A stretch of DNA of 64,000 nt. Origin: VXYK01 sp965214565. Lineage in GTDB: Bacteria > Actinomycetota > Acidimicrobiia > Acidimicrobiales > Aldehydirespiratoraceae. The notes under the pieces are model-generated. The model had not been told where the DNA came from, did not search any database, and saw only the letters and a list, made by a program, of their open reading frames with translations. Shown in pieces: positions 39,401-45,400 of this stretch; within the stretch, counting starts at the first letter, position 1, and each line of letters opens with the position of its first letter. A program made the position numbers and the translations under genes. The stretch lies in assembly GCA_965214565.1 (NCBI GenBank), contig OZ243951.1, positions 2,852,001-2,916,000 of the forward strand. Direction: 5' to 3'.

Positions 39401-42400
39401 CCCCCTCGACGTTCAACGGCAGGGTGAACTCACCATCGTCGAGCAGCCGGTCCAGCGAGACCGACACGGTCGCATAGGCGGTGGCTGTATTGCTGCCCTC
39501 GCGAATGTTGCCGTCGCTGTCGCCGCCTGAGGATGAAATCGAGTAGACGGGCTCCGCCGAAACAACCTGGAACACCGGCGACATGCCGTAGAAGGGATGT
39601 TTAGTGGCGTAATTCTCGGTGCCGTCATTCAAAGGGTTGGAGTTGGAACCTCTCGCTCCCGGCCCCCGGATTACAAACGACGCACCAAGCCCGGCACCGA
39701 GCGTCCTCGTGCAGCTGTCGGCCGAACCGGTCCAAACGGAATCGGGTGCGGTAACAGCACCAGACTCGTCTCTCATGTGGTTGACGACGGGGGGGCCGGA
39801 CACGTAGCGGTTGTCCCAACTGCCGTCGCAGAAGTCGGCATATCCGTCGGCAACTTTGGCCCCGTTGAGCCAGTAAGTCGCAATGCCGTCCTCGGTGCTG
39901 CTCGACCCGTCGGTCCACATGCCTCCAGCCCACATTCCCGCGAGTTCGCGGGCGTGAATGGCCCCGGTGTGGGCGATGCTGGCGAAGACCCCTATTTCGT
40001 TCACGTAGGGCTGAACAGCCTCATGGCCGGTCGCCATCACCGTGTCTCTCACAAAATTGTTGAAGTACGTCCGGTGGTTGACGTTGGTGCCAACATACTG
40101 AGCAAAGTGGGTCGTCGAGGTGAGGAAGAGCAGGCGAAACTCGTCGCCGGGGTTGAGGCCCGCCGGCTTGAGCGGCCAGTTGCTGGGTACGAGGAACGGG
40201 CCGGTCTCGTCGTCGATGACGGTGAAGCGCTGGCTCAGATCGCCTGTCGGGCCGGCAACACCGCCGGGGAGTTTGGCTACCACGGGCTTGAGCGCCTTGA
40301 TGGTGATGATGCGGGCTTCGCGGGTGCTGTCGTCGACCGGGGTGAAGCGCAGGGTGGCGATGCTGCCGCCGCCGGCGAAGCGCAGGCCGGGGTTCTGCGC
40401 GCTGTAGCTGCCGCTGGTGAGCAGCTCCACTCCCCTCTGGCCGGCGGGTTCGAGCACGAAGGTGTAGTCGCTGCCGGCGGTGCCGGCGCCGCCGACCTCG
40501 AAGGGGACGGTGACCGATTCCTGGCCAACCAGCGAGCGGTCGAGCGTGACCGTGACGGTCTTGTAGCCGGTGCTGTCGCCCGCTCCCTCCACCAAATTCC
40601 CGGCGTTGTTGCCGCCCGTCGCCGCCACCGTGACCGTGGGCTTCGGCGCCGACACCACATGGAACACGGGCGACATGCCGTAGAAGGGAAGGGTGTGGCC
40701 GCTCCCAAAGCCCGCGACGTGGCCGAACCCCGGGCCCGGCGCCCTGGTGCCGGGTCCCAAGGCCGCATTTGCTGCTCCCAATGCCCCCTTGTCGGGGCCG
40801 CACTGCCCGTGCGAACCCGTCCAGATCCAATCAGTGCGCGTGACGTTCCCGCCTGCGTCGCGCAGCGGGTTCACCTCCTGATTGCCTGGAGTAAGCGGAT
40901 CGCTGTCGGTCTGGTAGCTGGTGTCCATGCTGTTGTCGCACAAGTCGAAGTAGTTGTCGGCCGCCTTGTCGCCGTTGAGCCAGTAGACCGGCGTGCCCGG
41001 GTCGTCGGCCTTGCTCGAACCGTCGGCCCACGGACCTATGGGCTCGGTGAACATCTCGTTGTGCTCTCTGGGCGTGACGCCCCCAGCGCCATCAGCCGTC
41101 TTGGTGCCGGCGAACACCTTGACCGCACCCGCATACGGGACGATGGCCGAGTGGCCTTCGCCCAGCACCACGTTGCGCACGAACGCGTCGTACACAGCAA
41201 TGTCATCGGATCGGGCGTTGCGCTTCTCGGTCGTCACGAACAGCAGGCGGAAGTCGTCGCCGGCGCTCAGCCCCGACGGCTTGAGCGGCCAGTTGTTGGG
41301 CACGATGAACGGGCCGGCCTCGTCGTCGGCGATCGCGAACCCCACCGGCCCGCCCGCAGACTCGCCGAGCGGGGTGGACAGGTTCTTGGCGCTGGGAGCG
41401 CGACCGCCGGTGCCGTAGTCGATGGAGACGTAGGGCTGGTTGCGGTCGTTGTTGTCGACCGGGATGAAGCGCAGGGTGGCGACCCGCGCGCCGGGGCTGA
41501 GCTGCACTGCGGGGTTCTGGGCGCTGTGGGATCCGCTGGTGAGCAGGGTCACCCCCACCTGGGTGGCCGGGTCGAGGCCGACGGTGTAATCGGTGGTGAC
41601 CGCGGCACCGCGTACGGTGAGCGGCACCGTCACCGACTCCGAGCCGGTCAGCACCCGGTTCAGCGAGACAGTGACCATCTTGTAGCCGGTGCTGTCGTTG
41701 GCGCCTTCCACAGCGTTGCCGTCGTCGTCGCCGTCGGCACCCGACAAGGTGATCGTCACGGGACTGGCGTCTTCCACCAGGAACACGGGCGACATGCCGT
41801 AGAAGGGAAGGGTGTGGCCGCTCCCAAAGCCCGCGACGTGGCCGAACCCCGGGCCCGGCGCCCTGGTGCCGGGTCCCAAGGCCGCATTTGCTGCTCCCAA
41901 TGCCCCCTTGTCGGGGCCGCACTGCCCGTGCGAACCCGTCCAGATCCAATCAGTGCGCGTGACGTTCCCGCCTGCGTCGCGCAGCGGGTTCACCTCCTGA
42001 TTGCCTGGAGTAAGCGGATCGCTGTCGGTCTGGTAGCTGGTGTCCATGCTGTTGTCGCACAAGTCGAAGTAGTTGTCGGCCGCCTTGTCGCCGTTGAGCC
42101 AGTAGACCGGCGTGCCCGGGTCGTCGGCCTTGCTCGAACCGTCGGCCCACGGACCTATGGGCTCGGTGAACATCTCGTTGTGCTCTCTGGGCGTGACGCC
42201 CCCAGCGCCATCAGCCGTCTTGGTCCCGGCGAACACCTTGACCGCACCCGCATACGGGACGATGGCCGAGTGGCCTTCGCCCAGCACCACGTTGCGCACG
42301 AACGCGTCGTAGTCGGCAATGTCGGACGATTGGGCGTTGCGCTTTTCAGTCGTCACGAACAGCAGGCGGAAGTCGTCGCCCGCGCTCAGCCCCGACGGCA

Positions 42401-45400
42401 GCAGCGGCCAGTCGGCCGGCACCACATAGGGGCCGGTCTCGTCGTCGATGCCCATGAACTGCACCGGCCCGCCCGTCGGCGTTGCGAGCCCGGCGGCGAC
42501 GCCGGTGTGGCTCGGGGCGCGGCTGTCGGCGCCGATCCCGATGCGGTAGAGCGGCCAGGTGCGCTTTGAGTCGTCGACCGGAGTGAAGCGCAGCGTGGCC
42601 GTGCGCGCGCCGCCGCTGAAGCGCACCGCGGGGTTCTGGGCGCTGTGGGATCCGCTGGTGAGCAGGCTCACCCCCGCCTGGGTGGTCGGGTTGAGGCCGA
42701 AGGTGAAATCGTCGGTGACCGTGCCGCCGCGCACGGTGAGCGGCACCGTGACCGTCTCGCCGGGGCTGAGCGTCCGGCCCAGGGTGACCGTGACGGTTTT
42801 GTAGCCGGTGGTGTCGTTGGCGCCCTCCACCACATTGCCGTTGCCGTCGCCTCCGGCGCCTGCCAGCGTGATCGACACTGGGGTGCCGTCGGCCACCTGG
42901 AACACCGGCGACAGGCCAAGAAAGGGATTCGTGCCATTATTCGTAATTCCAATGCCTGTGCCCAATTTCGGGCCGCCTGCGATGGAACCATCCCCTGTGG
43001 CGACATGGCCGTTGTTGCCTAGAGGCCAAGGCCCCCAACCACAGCTGCCGTTATTTACGCCTGACCAGATGCGCCCCACATCCAGTGTGTTGCCGCCTTC
43101 GTCGCGCAGCGGGTTCAGCTCTTCATCGGCCTGGGTATTGGGATCGTCAGCTGTGTAGCTGGTGTCCAGGCTGTTGTCGCACAGGTCGAAGTAGTTGTCG
43201 GCTGCCTTGTCGCCGCCGAGCCAGTAGACCGGCGTGCCCGGGTCGTCGGCCTTGGTCGAACCGTCGGCCCAGGGGCCGTCAGGCTCGGTGTACATCTCGT
43301 TGTGTTCGCGGGGCGTGACGCCCGCCCCGGTCCTGCCCTTCTGGGTGTTGGCGAACACCTTGACCGCACCCGTATAGGGGACGATCGCCGAGTGGCCTCC
43401 GCCCGCCACCACGTCGCGCACGAACTCGTCGTAGTCGGCAATGTCTGACGAGGACGCGTTGCGCTTCTCGGTCGTCACGAACAGCAGGCGGAAGTCGTCG
43501 CCGGCGCTCAGGCCTGACGGCAGTAGCGGCCAGTCGGCCGGCACCACATAGGGGCCGGTCTCGTCGTCGATGAGCTGGAACTCCAGCGGCGCCCCGGTGG
43601 TGTCCTTGATGCCCTTGGCGATGTTTGTGGAGCTGGGTGCCAGTGCACCGCTTCCGTAGCCGATGCTGATGCGGGGCGCGCCTCGCAGGTTGTCGTCGGT
43701 GGGGGTGAAGCGCAGTGTGGCTGTGCGCGCGCCGGCAGCGAAGCGCACCGCTGGGCTGCGCTCGCTGTAGGGGGCGCTGGTGAGCAGAGTCACGCCGCTC
43801 TGGCGCAGCGGGCGCAGCACCAGCGAATAGTCGGCGCCGGGCAGCGATTCGAGCGGCACGGTGACCGTCTCTGTACCGCTGAGCGTCCGGCTCAAGTTGA
43901 GGTTGAGGGTTTTGAACCCTGACGCGTCGGGGGCGCCTTCGACGACGTTGCCGTCGCCGTCGCCGCCCGATGCCGACAAGGCCACGCTCACGTCGCTGAG
44001 GTGGGTGGGATGCACCGTGGCGGTGGCGGCGGCCGCGGTGGCGCTGAGCAGGTAGGGGCCGGGGAGCAGCGTCACGGTCATGCTGCCGGGCGCGTTGTCG
44101 GCGCCGTCGTCCTCGGTGTGTATGTACTGGGTGGCCGCGGTTGCGTTGGCGCCTCGCGTGAACAGCACGTCGTGGTCGCCCAGGCTGTCGTCGGCCACGT
44201 AACCGCCGGTCTGCGAAACCGTGACATCCACAGTCAGATGGAAAGCATCGCCGTAGCCCTTGTCGAGGGTCAACGAGAAACCGGCGCTGTCGCCCTCGAC
44301 TACCGGGGCGGCGGGCGCGGCCACCGACACGGTCGCGGTGTCCTCGCGGCTGACGATGACGGTGCCCGCCACGCTTCCCTGACCGCCGACGCCGTCGGGG
44401 AAGTTCGCGGCCGGCGACGCGGCGAACAATCCCAGCTCGCCGAGGGCGACCTCAAGGGTCTCGAAGCCTTCGTCGCTGCCGTCGTCTGTGGCGGTGAGCA
44501 CAAGCGTGGCGACCTCGGCGCCCGCGCCGGCGAAGCGCACCCTGGGCGTGAGCGTGGCGGCGTTGCGCAGCGTGACACCCGTGTTGACGCCGCTGCCGCC
44601 CTTGAGCGTCAGCGCATAGTCGCCTGTGGTGATGCCGGTGGAGTCGCCCGCCTCGCCGATGACCAGCGGCGCATCCACCTGCTCGCCGGTGACGAGTGCC
44701 CGAGGAAGCGTCACCGTGAACTCCCGGCTGCGCTGAGCGGCCGTGGTGTGCTCCGCGATTCCCCAGAACTCCTCGCCGTCTGCGGCGCCCAACACGGTGT
44801 TGAACGCCGCGTCGGTGATGTCGACGTTCTGCGTTGCCGACCCGAAACCGGGCGCGCAGGTCGCATCGGGGCACACGACGATCTGGGCCCGCTCGTCGCC
44901 TTCCCAGTCGTCGTCGGCCGTGGTCGAGACTTCGAAGGTGGCCTCGGTCTCGCCGTAGGGGATGAACACCGGCGCCGGCACCGCATAGTCGGTGCCCGGT
45001 GTTGCCGTGGACGCCTGGCCGGCGCCGGTGGCGAAGGTGATCAGCGCCGGACCGGTGGCACCGCCGGTGAGCACCACCCGCAGCTTCTGGGAGACACCCT
45101 CTGCGAGCCTCACATTCTGCGGCGCGGCGTCGGTGCCGATCTGCCACACCGCCACCCCGGCATCCGCGGAGGCGGGGGCCTCGTCATCCGCGATCAGCAC
45201 CCGGGTGCGGATCGGGTCCACCGTCTGGGGGTCGCCGTCGTCATACGCGGTCGGGGAAAGGCCTGCGGTGGTGGCGAGGCTGCCGTCGGTGAGGTCGCCG
45301 AGGTTCAGCGTGACGATCTCGTGTGCGTCGTCCTTGTCGCCGCCTGCTGTCGCCGGGCTCTGGGTCCCGGCGTCACGCCCGGTGGAGGTGAAGGTGAGCT

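Noticed and set aside
28845..43990. Diversity-generating retroelement acting on the variable module loops
   Set aside because: No reverse transcriptase, template repeat or adenine-biased variation was seen in the window; conversion between modules explains the pattern.
13220..43990. GGDGDGN motifs as RTX nonapeptide repeats
   Set aside because: They occur singly at linker starts, not in tandem nonapeptide runs.
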